64,000 bases of DNA from JAAXHV01 sp965205405 (GTDB lineage: Bacteria; Pseudomonadota; Gammaproteobacteria; Eutrophobiales; Eutrophobiaceae). Each line of letters opens with the position of its first letter. Position 1 is the first letter of the stretch. This document shows, piece by piece, positions 49,222-58,009 of this stretch. The notes below the pieces were generated by a model that searched no databases, was not told the DNA's origin, and saw only the letters and a program-made list of their open reading frames with translations. The DNA lies in assembly GCA_965205405.1 (NCBI GenBank), contig OZ242169.1:868001-932000 (forward strand), given 5' to 3'. The position numbers and the translations under genes were made by a program.

Positions 49222-50592
49222 TCAACCCAGTACCCGCCCCGGGTTCAGTATGTTTTTCGGGTCCACGGCTTGTTTCAACAGTTTCATCAGGGCTATTTCT
49301 TCATCGCTCCTGGATAGATGCAAATAAGCGCGTTTCATCATTCCGATACCGTGTTCGGCAGAGACTGAGCCGTTATACCCATTGACGTGTTTGTACACCA
49401 CGTCATAGATCGTTTTTTTATCTTCTTTTCTGTTAACCGTGAAAACCAGGTGGAGGTTACCGTCACCGATATGACCGAATACCAGGATGAAAGTTTCCGG
49501 CAGGAGCGTTTTAATTTCCGTTTCAAGCTGTGCAAGAAAGTCGGCCATTCTGTTAATGGGCACACTCACGTCAAAATTGGCATTGTCCTGTATCACGGCC
49601 AGGGCATCGCCCACGCCATCCCGTATGGCCCAGATGGCCTGTCTCTCGCGTTCGGATTTACAGATAACGGCATCCAGTATCCGCCCCGTTTCCAACTCAC
49701 CCGCCAGGGCATTTTCCAGTCCGGTCTGACCGGATTTATCATTGATTTCGGCTAACACATAAATGGGATACCTCTCATCAAAAGGGCTGTTGACACTCGG
49801 TACCTGTTCCATGATGTAGTCATAATAATTGTCCCACATGACCTCAAATGAACTGAGCGACCCGCTGAATTCCCGGCTCATAAAATGCAGGAACCGTATC
49901 ACACCGTCAAATGACGCCAATGCAACCAGCGCGGTAGCACGATTAACCGGTTTGACAAACAGTCGCAATACGGCCCGCGTGACGATCCCCAAAGTCCCTT
50001 CGGCGCCGATGAACAAGTGTTTCAGGTCGTAACCGGCGTTATTTTTCAGCATCTTGTTCAATGACGTAATGACAGTACCGTCAGCCAGTACGGCCTCCAG
50101 GCCCAATATCAGGTTACGGGTCATGCCGTACCGGATCACCTCATTACCGCCGGCATTGGTCGATATATTACCGCCAATATTGCAGGAGCCCCGGGCGCCC
50201 AGGTCAAGCGGAAACAGGAATCCTGCCTGATCCGCCGCATCCTGAATAGCCTGCAGGGGGGTACCGGCGAGAACGGTCATAGTCATGGATTCCCGGTCCA
50301 GTTCCTCAATCCCGGTCAGACGCTCAAGGGATAACGCGATTTCCTCCTCCCGCGGCGTGGCCCCGCCGCATAACCCGGTAAGCCCGCCCTGCACGACTAT
50401 TTTCTGGTTGTTGGATGAGCAGATCCGCAGGATGTCGGAAATCTGTCCGGTCGACGCAGGCCGGGCAACGGCAATAGGCGCATGAGCTGTCCCTCCGGAA
50501 CTGTCGGCGTGGTATTTTTCGGAAATCTCAGGGCCGGTTAAAATAATATCCGGGCCTAAATCTCGCATTAACTGTTCGATTGTATTGTTCAT
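49222..50592 (-). CDS. FAD-linked oxidase (D-2-hydroxyacid dehydrogenase/GlcD type)
   Basis: A 456-residue flavoprotein with an FAD_binding_4 domain and an oxidase C-terminal domain. Seen: VQGGLTGLCGGATPREEEI, GSCNIGGNISTNAGGNEVIRYG near residue 145, FGHIGDGNLHLVF near 385 and VSAEHGIGMMKRAY. It would oxidise a D-2-hydroxyacid such as D-lactate, glycolate or D-2-hydroxyglutarate and pass electrons to the quinone pool or an electron-transfer protein. No GlcE/GlcF partners are adjacent. Substrate not determined. Confidence 0.9.
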   Translation of the reverse strand: MNNTIEQLMRDLGPDIILTGPEISEKYHADSSGGTAHAPIAVARPASTGQISDILRICSSNNQKIVVQGGLTGLCGGATPREEEIALSLERLTGIEELDRESMTMTVLAGTPLQAIQDAADQAGFLFPLDLGARGSCNIGGNISTNAGGNEVIRYGMTRNLILGLEAVLADGTVITSLNKMLKNNAGYDLKHLFIGAEGTLGIVTRAVLRLFVKPVNRATALVALASFDGVIRFLHFMSREFSGSLSSFEVMWDNYYDYIMEQVPSVNSPFDERYPIYVLAEINDKSGQTGLENALAGELETGRILDAVICKSERERQAIWAIRDGVGDALAVIQDNANFDVSVPINRMADFLAQLETEIKTLLPETFILVFGHIGDGNLHLVFTVNRKEDKKTIYDVVYKHVNGYNGSVSAEHGIGMMKRAYLHLSRSDEEIALMKLLKQAVDPKNILNPGRVLG

Positions 50593-50680
50593 GTAAGCAG
50601 TAAGAACTGAAAGGAATGCAAGCTTGACATATTCCGGTTAGAATCGAAAGTACAAGGATTACACAGAGGCAAACATACTG

Positions 50681-51781
50681 ATGAATGCAAGCGCGCCTTT
50701 TCGGGCAGATCATGTAGGCAGTTTATTGCGGCCATCCCGGTTGAAATCCGCCCGCGCCGATTTTGAAGACGGCAAAACGGATGCAAATACGCTGAGATCG
50801 ATTGAAGATCAATGTATCCGCGAAGTGGTTGCACGCCAGGAATCTGCCGGCCTGCAAGCCGTGACCGACGGGGAGTTCAGGCGCTCCTGGTGGCATTTTG
50901 ATTACCTTGGTGGACTGGAAGGTGTTGAACTGGTAGAGAGTGAGCAAGGCATACAGTTTCACGGGACACAGACAAGATCGCAAACCATCGCCGTCACCGG
51001 CAGGGTGGGCTTTGATCAACATTATATGCTGGACCACTTTCGTTTTCTTCACAGCATTGCCGGCGTGACTCCCAAGATGACTATCCCGGCGCCCTCCGTC
51101 CTGCATTTTCGCGGAGGCAGGGCCTCCATCAGCAAACAGGTTTACCCCGGACTGGACGAGTTCTTTGCGGATACGGCGGAGGCTTATCACAAGGCCGTGC
51201 AGGCGTTTTACGTTGCCGGCTGCCGCTACCTGCAATTTGATGACACGGTGTGGGCTTATCTTTGTTCCGCTAAAGAACGCCAGGCCGCGCGAGATCGGGG
51301 AGATGATCCCGAACCGCTGCCGCGAATTTATGCCGATATGATCAATTACGCCCTGAAAGACAAACCGGCGGATATGGTGGTGACCACCCACGTCTGTCGT
51401 GGCAATTTCCGTTCGAGTTGGATCGCAGAAGGGGGATATGAACCCGTTGCGGAGATACTATTGGGGGAAACTGCTTATGACGGTTATTTCCTGGAATACG
51501 ATACGGAGCGCGCCGGTGGTTTTGAACCGCTACGGTTCCTGCCCAAGGGCGATAAACGGGTTGTTTTGGGGCTGGTTACGTCAAAGTTCGGCGAACTGGA
51601 AGACAAGGATGCCATTAAACGGCGTATCGACGAGGCCACGCAGTTTGCCGACGTCGGCCAGTACTGCCTCAGCCCGCAATGCGGGTTCGCCTCCACCGAG
51701 GAAGGCAATATACTGGCCGAAGACCAGCAGTGGAAAAAACTGGAAATGATTGTCGAACTGGCCCGGGAAGTGTGGGGTTAG
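50681..51781 (+). CDS. MetE-like cobalamin-independent methyltransferase (short form)
   Basis: A 366-residue protein with the C-terminal-type MetE/UROD barrel and no N-terminal MetE domain. Seen: FRADHVGSLLRPSRLKSAR, TDGEFRRSWWHFDYLGGLEG, QFDDTVWAYL, TTHVCRGNF, FLEYD and YCLSPQCGFAS. The last three carry the His, Cys, Glu and Cys expected as zinc ligands. Short forms like this methylate small thiols or act in catabolism rather than making methionine with folate. AGAGG stands upstream of the ATG. Its stop is 1 base from that of the hapD gene, which converges. Confidence 0.88.
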   Translation: MNASAPFRADHVGSLLRPSRLKSARADFEDGKTDANTLRSIEDQCIREVVARQESAGLQAVTDGEFRRSWWHFDYLGGLEGVELVESEQGIQFHGTQTRSQTIAVTGRVGFDQHYMLDHFRFLHSIAGVTPKMTIPAPSVLHFRGGRASISKQVYPGLDEFFADTAEAYHKAVQAFYVAGCRYLQFDDTVWAYLCSAKERQAARDRGDDPEPLPRIYADMINYALKDKPADMVVTTHVCRGNFRSSWIAEGGYEPVAEILLGETAYDGYFLEYDTERAGGFEPLRFLPKGDKRVVLGLVTSKFGELEDKDAIKRRIDEATQFADVGQYCLSPQCGFASTEEGNILAEDQQWKKLEMIVELAREVWG

Positions 51782-51782
51782 G

Positions 51783-52799
51783 CTAGAACGACGCCGGCAC
51801 CGGCGGCAACTCGCCGCTGGCGTAGCGTTTCTCAAGTCCCGGGGTCAGGTTTTCCCAGACCAGCAGCATGGAGCGTTTCGGGCAAAATCCGCGATGGCGT
51901 ATATCCGCAGGCATACAGGCCACGTCACCTGCCTTCATGGTCACCACGCACATCGGCGCGGCGCTATCCTTGTCTGCCACTTTCCAGGTAATCTCATCGG
52001 ACATCTGGATAAACCATTCCACGCGGTCGTTACCGTGGTCCAACGGCAGAATATGCTCTTCCGACGTCGGGCAGTAAGCGCTGCTTCTCACAATGGAAAC
52101 AATAGACGGATTCCAGGTAACCGGCGAGCGGGATAGGTACTTGAACAGGCTGAAGGCCGCAAGTTGCCCCTCAAAACCGGCTTCGGCATGGACTTCCGGC
52201 TCGGACTGGTCCACATCAGCGAACTGCCGGTTGACCGGCCGCCCGTTTTCATCGGAACGGATTGGGGTGTCACCGGGCAGGCTGACGAAACGGTCCGCCA
52301 GTTCCCGTTGGAAGTTGACGGCTTCATCGTTGCTGCCGTTTTTGGGTCCGCGCCCGCTGCCGGTTTCCAGCGGAGCGGCAAAAGGGTTAAACCCGGCATT
52401 GGTCCAATCCAGCATTAAGGCCTTGAAACAGGCCAGCAGCACGCCCAACTCAAAACGTTCGGTAAAGTCTGCGCCGGAATCCTTGTAGGCCTGGTTATAA
52501 GCGCCCATGAAGACGTCCACGCTGTCGTAGTTATTTACGGTGCCGAAGACCTCATCAAAGTTGACCCAGCCGTAAAAAAAACCCCAGGCCACGTCCCGTA
52601 CCATCGAACGCATAAAGTTCTCCACGTCCATTACGTGGGTTACGGTCGGACACTGGATGCGGGCAAAATACTCGTCCCGCTCAAACGTAAATGAGCCGAT
52701 TTCAAAGCGTTTGTAGCCGTTGACCGGGTGCGGTGCGCTTTCCCGGTGCACTTCGGTGAGCACCGGCAGGTCGGTTATTTGTTCTGCTGTGGCTGCCAT
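51783..52799 (-). CDS. hapD: Hydroquinone 1,2-dioxygenase, large subunit (HapD/PnpD type)
   Basis: A 338-residue subunit; HapD and PnpD are about 338-339 residues (38 kDa). The Fe(II) site I remember for PnpD is His256, Asn258, Glu262 and His303. Here His255, Asn257, Glu261 (LPLDHGNDRVEWF) and His302 (ADIRHRGF) occur with exactly the same spacing, shifted by one. The enzyme opens hydroquinone between C1 and C2 to 4-hydroxymuconic semialdehyde. AAGGGGGA precedes the ATG. It lies 18 bases after hapC and converges with the MetE-like gene. No 4-hydroxymuconic semialdehyde dehydrogenase lies nearby, so this branch is incomplete here. Confidence 0.88.
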   Translation of the reverse strand: MAATAEQITDLPVLTEVHRESAPHPVNGYKRFEIGSFTFERDEYFARIQCPTVTHVMDVENFMRSMVRDVAWGFFYGWVNFDEVFGTVNNYDSVDVFMGAYNQAYKDSGADFTERFELGVLLACFKALMLDWTNAGFNPFAAPLETGSGRGPKNGSNDEAVNFQRELADRFVSLPGDTPIRSDENGRPVNRQFADVDQSEPEVHAEAGFEGQLAAFSLFKYLSRSPVTWNPSIVSIVRSSAYCPTSEEHILPLDHGNDRVEWFIQMSDEITWKVADKDSAAPMCVVTMKAGDVACMPADIRHRGFCPKRSMLLVWENLTPGLEKRYASGELPPVPASF

Positions 52800-52817
52800 G
52801 GTTATTTCCCCCTTGTA

Positions 52818-53318
52818 TCAATGCTGACAGATTTCCGCCCACTTTTCGACGGACTCATGACCCAGTAAGGTTTGCAGTAAAATCACGCTCAATTCACCGG
52901 CGCGAAACTGGTAGGCCGCGCCGGCCGGCAACAGGACCAGGTGGCCCCGCGTCGCCTTGACATGTCCCATGACCTGGCCCTCCGGTTGGCCGGCCAGTTT
53001 AACGGACCCCTCTTTCTCTTCGGGTGGAACCAGCCCGCCGTCCGCCGGCTGAATAAAACGGGTTTCCATACTGCCCTGCATGAGTAAAGCGGTCTCATCG
53101 TGACTACAGACATACCAGGGGCTGTCACCCTCGGCACGTATGACTTCTACGGTATTCTCCAGGTTTTTGGCGATGACAATACGCTCCCATGGTTGTGCGT
53201 TACCGGCCACCTCGAACATATTGGAAAACAGGTAATCCCGGGCCTCCTCGTCGCCGGTAATTTCAACGCCGCCTTTGCTGTAGTTATCGATACTTCCGAA
53301 TACGGTTGTTACGGACAT
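52818..53318 (-). CDS. hapC: Hydroquinone 1,2-dioxygenase, small subunit (HapC/PnpC type)
   Basis: A 166-residue (about 18 kDa) cupin-like protein, the size of HapC/PnpC. Seen: WYVCSHDETALLMQGSMETRF and RGHLVLLPAGAAYQFRAG, strands of a cupin that need not bind iron in this family. A strong GGGAGGAG precedes the ATG. It forms a heterodimer with the large subunit encoded just downstream. Upstream on the same strand is the glutathionyl-hydroquinone reductase gene, separated by a short repeat (53416-53475). Confidence 0.83.
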   Translation of the reverse strand: MSVTTVFGSIDNYSKGGVEITGDEEARDYLFSNMFEVAGNAQPWERIVIAKNLENTVEVIRAEGDSPWYVCSHDETALLMQGSMETRFIQPADGGLVPPEEKEGSVKLAGQPEGQVMGHVKATRGHLVLLPAGAAYQFRAGELSVILLQTLLGHESVEKWAEICQH

Positions 53319-53415
53319 GATGCTCCTCCCAAATTATCACCCGGTATTTTAAAACATAAGCGTACTACATTTTACAAATTAATAGGAGAATGCACCTGGA
53401 GCATCTCCTGTTTTC

Positions 53416-53475
53416 CTGTCTATATCTGCGTTCATCTGCGTCATCTGCGGATAATTAATGATCTGCACCGTCTGC
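53416..53475. repeat. ATCTGCG direct-repeat cluster
   Basis: ATCTGCGTTC, ATCTGCGTC, ATCTGCGGAT and the related ATCTGCACCG and TCTGCGGAC follow each other. The last units fall inside the 3' end of the reductase gene and encode its final residues (SADGADH). This is a distinct intergenic repeat type, with no inverted partner that I can see. Confidence 0.6.
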
Positions 53476-54453
53476 GGACAATAAATGCCGTTCATGGGGC
53501 GCCTCGGGATGAAACTCAGGCCCAATCGGGACAATGCCGGTCGGGTTCACCATGCTGTGACTGCCAAAATAAGACTTCCTGATATGCTCCATGTTAACCG
53601 TTTCCACAACCCCGGGCTGTTGGTGGAGATCACGGGTATAGGCCCACAAATTCGGATAATCGACCAATCGTTTTCTGTCACACTTAAAATGGCTCACGTA
53701 CACCGGGTCGAACCGTATCAACGTAGTGAACAGGCGCCAGTCCGCTTCGGTGATCCGGCTGCCCGCCAGGTAGCGGCGGTTTTGCAAGCTTTCCTCAAGC
53801 CAGTCCAGGGTATCGAACAACGGGTAAACCGCCTCTTCATAAGCCTCCTGGGTGGTGGCGAACCCGGCCCGGTACACGCCGTTATTCAAGGTCTTGAAGA
53901 CCCGGCTGTTGATCGAATCGATCTCATCCCTCAGATGTTCGGGATAATAGTCGCCCGGCTTTGCGCCGATGTCGTCGAAGGCGCTGTTGAACATGCGGAT
54001 GATCTCCGATGATTCATTGGAGACGATGGTATGGTTCCGTTTATCCCACAAAGTCGGCACGGTCACCCGGCCGGTATATTCGGGGTCGGCTGCCGTATAA
54101 ACTTCGTAATAATATTTTGCATTATTCACCGGGTCGGGGATGACGCCGTCACCCGGCTCAAATGTCCAGCCGTGGTCGCCCAGGCGCCAATGGACAACGG
54201 ATAGGGAAATGATCTTCTCAAGGCCTTTAATACTGCGGTAGATCATGGTGCGGTTGGCCCAGGGGCAGGCATGGGAGACATACAGGTGATAGCGACCGGC
54301 CTCTGCCTTGAACCCCCCTGTGCCGGAAGGTCCTGGCGCACCGTCTTTGGTTACCCAGCTGCGAAACTGGGATTCTGACCGGATGAACCGTCCCTCGCTG
54401 GACTCGGTGTCATACCATTCATCGCGCCATATGCCGTCTATTAATAACCCCAT
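53455..54453 (-). CDS. S-glutathionyl-hydroquinone reductase (PcpF/YqjG family)
   Basis: A 332-residue glutathione-transferase-fold protein of the Xi class. The reactive cysteine is in YVSHACPWANRTMI near residue 64, followed by VPTLWDKRNHTIVSNESSEIIRMF, the glutathione-binding loop, and the helical domain (RYLAGSRITEADWRLFTTLIRFDPVYVSHFKC). It frees hydroquinones that became trapped as glutathione adducts, returning them to the pathway; PcpF does this in pentachlorophenol degraders. It is upstream of hapC and divergent from the TetR gene. The C-terminal residues come from repeat DNA. Confidence 0.9.
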   Translation of the reverse strand: MGLLIDGIWRDEWYDTESSEGRFIRSESQFRSWVTKDGAPGPSGTGGFKAEAGRYHLYVSHACPWANRTMIYRSIKGLEKIISLSVVHWRLGDHGWTFEPGDGVIPDPVNNAKYYYEVYTAADPEYTGRVTVPTLWDKRNHTIVSNESSEIIRMFNSAFDDIGAKPGDYYPEHLRDEIDSINSRVFKTLNNGVYRAGFATTQEAYEEAVYPLFDTLDWLEESLQNRRYLAGSRITEADWRLFTTLIRFDPVYVSHFKCDRKRLVDYPNLWAYTRDLHQQPGVVETVNMEHIRKSYFGSHSMVNPTGIVPIGPEFHPEAPHERHLLSADGADH

Positions 54454-54492
54454 CCTGCTTTCCTGAAACGTGTGTGTGTTAAAGTATGGCAG

Positions 54493-54534
54493 TATAACAT
54501 CCCGGCGGTTTTACTTTTACCGGGGGATGTTATA
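54493..54534. promoter_or_regulatory. 11-base inverted repeat TATAACATCCC between divergent genes
   Basis: TATAACATCCC (54493-54503) and GGGATGTTATA (54524-54534) are perfect inverted arms, 20 bases apart, between the reductase and the TetR gene. Since the genes diverge, a terminator is unlikely; an operator for the adjacent TetR protein is the simplest reading. Confidence 0.5.
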
Positions 54535-54583
54535 TTACCGCTGACGCTGTCAATCTACTGACGACAATATAAAAATACATGAG

Positions 54584-54595
54584 TATTGATCAATA
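54584..54595. promoter_or_regulatory. Palindrome TATTGATCAATA at the TetR start
   Basis: A perfect 12-base palindrome ends at the base before the GTG start of the TetR gene. It could be an autoregulatory site. No other copy was noticed near the hydroquinone genes. Confidence 0.35.
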
Positions 54596-55252
54596 GTGAG
54601 CCGGACAAATCAGCAAACAGACCCTCCCGCTGTCAAAAAAATGCGCAAGGACGCTATTCTCAAGCGGAAGGAACTGATTAAATACGCTACGGAAATGTTC
54701 CTGGAAATGGGTTATGAAAAAGGCAGTATGAATAACCTTGTCAAACGCTCCGGTTCCTCGAAAAGTACCATATACAAACATTTTCGAAACAGGCAGGCGC
54801 TTTTCATAGCCGTGATAGATGAAAAATTACGTGATCATCTGGCCCCTATCGAAAATCTGGACCTTACCGTCCTGAGTATTGAAGAAGGCCTGAAACTGAT
54901 TGGGAGAACAGGCATTAAAGTAATAACATCGAAAGATCACATTAATCTGTGCCGGATTATTTATGCCGAAGCTGAACGGATACCCCATGTAGGTAAAATA
55001 TATTATGAGCATGGGCCCAAACGTGGCATGGAGGGGGTCGCGAACTACCTCTCCACAATGGTTGAAAGAGGCAGGATCAGGTGCGCGGATCCATCTCTGG
55101 CAGCGGAATACTTCTGGGGCATGATGCTGCATAAGCCCATGCTGGACAGGTATTGCGGTATCAAAGGTCCTTTAACAACCCGGGAGCAAAAATACTATGT
55201 AGATAAAGCTGTCGACTACTTCATTTCTTCTTTCATTGAAGAAATCAGATAA
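54596..55252 (+). CDS. TetR-family regulator of the hydroquinone region
   Basis: A 218-residue TetR protein. The helix-turn-helix (ATEMFLEMGYEKGSMNNLVKRSGSSKSTIYKHFRNRQALF, in parts) lies at residues about 31-66, and the rest is helical ligand domain. Start is GTG 54596; ATG 54641 is the alternative, leaving a normal but shorter arm. No clear Shine-Dalgarno is seen for either. It stands between the reductase-hapCD unit and the phenol monooxygenase, so it probably senses a phenol or quinone. Its last 8 bases overlap the converging monooxygenase gene. Confidence 0.87.
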   Translation: MSRTNQQTDPPAVKKMRKDAILKRKELIKYATEMFLEMGYEKGSMNNLVKRSGSSKSTIYKHFRNRQALFIAVIDEKLRDHLAPIENLDLTVLSIEEGLKLIGRTGIKVITSKDHINLCRIIYAEAERIPHVGKIYYEHGPKRGMEGVANYLSTMVERGRIRCADPSLAAEYFWGMMLHKPMLDRYCGIKGPLTTREQKYYVDKAVDYFISSFIEEIR

Positions 55253-56849
55253 CCGGCTTTTGTGCTTTAAACCAAGTGTCGAGATAGTCAAAAAACTGTT
55301 CCGCTTCATCCTGATGGGAGCGAAAGGCAATATAACCGTCGGGGCGTATCAACAATAACTGGCCACTGGCGGTTTTGCCGTAGTGTTCGGCGAATTCCCC
55401 TTCGGCATCGGTAACCAACTCTGCATTGCGTAGCCCCTCCAGTCTTCGGTTCGACATGATCATGCTGCGAATAATATGACCATATTGTTCGGTGATGCGC
55501 CGCTGCAACGCGTGCGCCTGATCATCAGTCGCGCTGGCTTTTTCAACGACGATAAGACTTAACCGGCTCGTCCTGATCAAATCAAATAATCGGCGGTTAC
55601 CCGAAAGCGTGACATTTTTCGCACGATCGCCACAGGCCGGGCCCGGTAACTGTTTCAGCCCTTCGGGAATATCTATGACATCCCGATAGGTATAGCTCAA
55701 ACCGGAAATAAGGTTGACCGTTTCCGAATGCCAGCCCTCCTTTTGAGTCAGTTGCAGCCTGTCGTCCATGCCATGTCCGTGTGCCATGATTATATCGTGC
55801 ATGGCATGAGTACCGGCGATTACCTGTGCGCCAATCGGTTGGCGTTCGGGCGTGTACGTATCCAGCAGCTTTCTGAGGGCATATCCCTTTTGAACCAAAG
55901 CCAGCTTCCAGCCAAGGTTAAATGCGTCCTGCATCCCGACGTTCATTCCCTGACCGCCGGAAGGCGAATGCACGTGTGCAGCATCACCGGCAAGAAAACA
56001 ATTTCCCGTACTGTAATTATCTGTTATGCGCCGCCAAAGTTCCCATTTCGTCGCCCAATCAGGTTCAGCGAGTTCCGTGCCGCTGACATGCCCGTCGATG
56101 AGGCGCTGGAAAGCCTGGCGCGGAGTCAAATTCGGGTCGGCCGCCTCACCCCTATCACTGATCAGGACCCGATGACGGCCATTCGGCAATTTCGTCAACA
56201 ATAAAAAACTATCCTTTGACATGTAGTAATGGATCCAGTCATCGGCGCCCTCAAATCCCTGATAGTGCACGTCCATCATCTGCATCACCATGCCTTCATA
56301 ATTCTCGCCCTTAAAATCCAGTCCGGAATTTTTCCGGACAAAACTGTGAATACCATCGCAGCCCACAATCCAGCGCGGCGCAATCACCTGCTCCTCACCT
56401 GTGCTGTTTTGAAGACTTGCGCTGAAACCGTCCGCAGTCTCAGTGAATGCCGTCAGCTCTACACCCCATTCCGGATGAAAGGCGTAGGTTGCATCAAGAT
56501 GTTCCCGCAGCCTTTGCTCGGTATCGTTCTGGTTGTAAATCAGGATGTACTGATAATTACTATCCAGACCGGTGAAATCCAGCGTTGGGTGGGTATCTTT
56601 ACCTTTGAAGTTGAAAAAAAAGCCGCGGCTTTTCAATCCGTCCTGCAGAAAACGATGCGCAACTCCCATGTGTTCGAACATTTCCATGGTTTTCGCGTGC
56701 AGGGTAAACGAACGGGACGTTTCAGTTGGCCCGGATCTTTTATCAATCATTCGACACGGCACACGCCGACGCAACAATTCGTTTGCCAGGACCATGCCGG
56801 TGGGTCCTGAGCCAACGATCAGTACAGGTTCATGTTGATCCGGATGCAT
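55245..56849 (-). CDS. FAD phenol monooxygenase, PcpB/MhpA type
   Basis: A 534-residue single-component flavin hydroxylase. Seen: VLIVGSGPTGMVLANELLRR at residue about 9, RSFTLHAKTMEMFEHMG, RWIVGCDGIHSFVRK and the FAD GD motif in NCFLAGDAAHVHSPSGGQGMN; a thioredoxin-like C-terminal domain follows. Word order and length strongly recall PcpB, which para-hydroxylates chlorophenols, removing the halogen, and the phrase DDWIHYY is shared. With NADPH and oxygen it should turn a 4-substituted or halogenated phenol into a hydroquinone/quinone. The frame runs on to 56999, but Met at 56849 fits the family. It diverges from the ring-cleavage operon. Confidence 0.88.
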   Translation of the reverse strand: MHPDQHEPVLIVGSGPTGMVLANELLRRRVPCRMIDKRSGPTETSRSFTLHAKTMEMFEHMGVAHRFLQDGLKSRGFFFNFKGKDTHPTLDFTGLDSNYQYILIYNQNDTEQRLREHLDATYAFHPEWGVELTAFTETADGFSASLQNSTGEEQVIAPRWIVGCDGIHSFVRKNSGLDFKGENYEGMVMQMMDVHYQGFEGADDWIHYYMSKDSFLLLTKLPNGRHRVLISDRGEAADPNLTPRQAFQRLIDGHVSGTELAEPDWATKWELWRRITDNYSTGNCFLAGDAAHVHSPSGGQGMNVGMQDAFNLGWKLALVQKGYALRKLLDTYTPERQPIGAQVIAGTHAMHDIIMAHGHGMDDRLQLTQKEGWHSETVNLISGLSYTYRDVIDIPEGLKQLPGPACGDRAKNVTLSGNRRLFDLIRTSRLSLIVVEKASATDDQAHALQRRITEQYGHIIRSMIMSNRRLEGLRNAELVTDAEGEFAEHYGKTASGQLLLIRPDGYIAFRSHQDEAEQFFDYLDTWFKAQKPVI

Positions 56850-57040
56850 AATGGTCTCACTATAAGCTCGAATGATATTCTTGATTATTTTACATGCAAT
56901 TGCTAGTATAAATAAACTGTACAAGGTGGTTCGGCTTAGAAAGACGACGATGAGATTATGCCTATGGCCTGAATCCTGGTACACGCAGTTATAATTCACG
57001 AAAAAATAGCAACCATATATTTACCAAGAGGAGAACCAAC

Positions 57041-58009
57041 ATGTCCGATAAGCTGCCAGGTACAAGTCTGACCGGTCATCATCACATAACGATCGGGGTT
57101 GGCAATGTACAGGAAGACTTCGATTTTCATACCAAGGTACTGGGCCTGAAATGCGTCAAGCGCACATTATTCTTTGACGGAGCAACACCGGTTTACCACA
57201 TCTACTACGGAAATGATATCGGAGAGGAAAGTACGCTACTCACTACATTTCCGGTTGCTCACATAGGCGTAAAGGCAACAGAAGGCAGCGGGCAGGTCAG
57301 TTATGTGAGTCTGTCCGCACCTGAATCTTCGTTGCCTTACTGGAATAAACGTCTCAAAGAACATGGTTTTGATGTGAAGGAGACCGAACGGTTTGGTGAA
57401 AAACATCTTGACTTTCGTTCCCCGCACAATATTCGCTTATCTATCGTCGGGGTCGACGACGATACACGGGCGCCGCATTCCACCGGGCCTGTACCTGCTG
57501 AAAACATGATCCGCGGCACCCACGCAGCCGGTGTTTCTACTCGCGACATGGAATTCATGGAAGAATTTTTAGAGGTAGCCTGGGGCTCCCGCAAGGAAGC
57601 AGACGATAGCAATATGGTTCGTTTCACCATGGGTGAGGGGGGTACCGGCACCTATACGGATTTTGAAATCGAACCGGACCGAAAACCGGGCACCTGGACT
57701 GTGGGAGAAGGCGCCATCCATCACATGGCCTATAACGTCCCTACCCGGAAACAGCAGGACGCCATCAAGTTTTTTACCGAGGGGCTCGGCTATACGGATT
57801 TTTCCGATGTGAAAGATCGCGGCTATTTCGATTCCATTTATATCCGTACTCCCTCCGGCGCCCTGTTTGAAGCCTGTTGTTCACACAATCCTTCTTTCCT
57901 TTGCAATGAACCATTTGAAACGCTTGGGACAAAGTTGATGATGTCACCGCAAATTGAAGCCAATAAAGAGGAAGTGCTGAAAGTTATTGGTGAAATCAGG
58001 GATGATTGA
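57041..58009 (+). CDS. Hydroquinone ring-cleaving dioxygenase, PcpA/LinE type (VOC fold)
   Basis: A 322-residue vicinal-oxygen-chelate dioxygenase. It opens the ring of (chloro)hydroquinone to an acylchloride or maleylacetate-type product. Seen: SLTGHHHITIGVGNVQEDFDF at the N-terminus, EGAIHHMAYNVP (His227/228) and GALFEACC (Glu277). PcpA uses His11, His227 and Glu276 for Fe(II), so the ligand set is conserved within one or two positions. GDESTLLTTFP-type (here GEESTLLTTFP) and GYTDFSDVKDRGYFDSIYIRTPSG words recall LinE/PcpA closely. A strong AAGAGGAG precedes the ATG. First gene of an operon ending at cytochrome c. Confidence 0.9.
   Translation: MSDKLPGTSLTGHHHITIGVGNVQEDFDFHTKVLGLKCVKRTLFFDGATPVYHIYYGNDIGEESTLLTTFPVAHIGVKATEGSGQVSYVSLSAPESSLPYWNKRLKEHGFDVKETERFGEKHLDFRSPHNIRLSIVGVDDDTRAPHSTGPVPAENMIRGTHAAGVSTRDMEFMEEFLEVAWGSRKEADDSNMVRFTMGEGGTGTYTDFEIEPDRKPGTWTVGEGAIHHMAYNVPTRKQQDAIKFFTEGLGYTDFSDVKDRGYFDSIYIRTPSGALFEACCSHNPSFLCNEPFETLGTKLMMSPQIEANKEEVLKVIGEIRDD

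Noticed and set aside
56850..56999. Possible membrane-helix extension of the PcpB-like monooxygenase
   Set aside because: The hydrophobic stretch comes from AT-rich promoter DNA; the family starts just before the FAD-binding strand, as at 56849.
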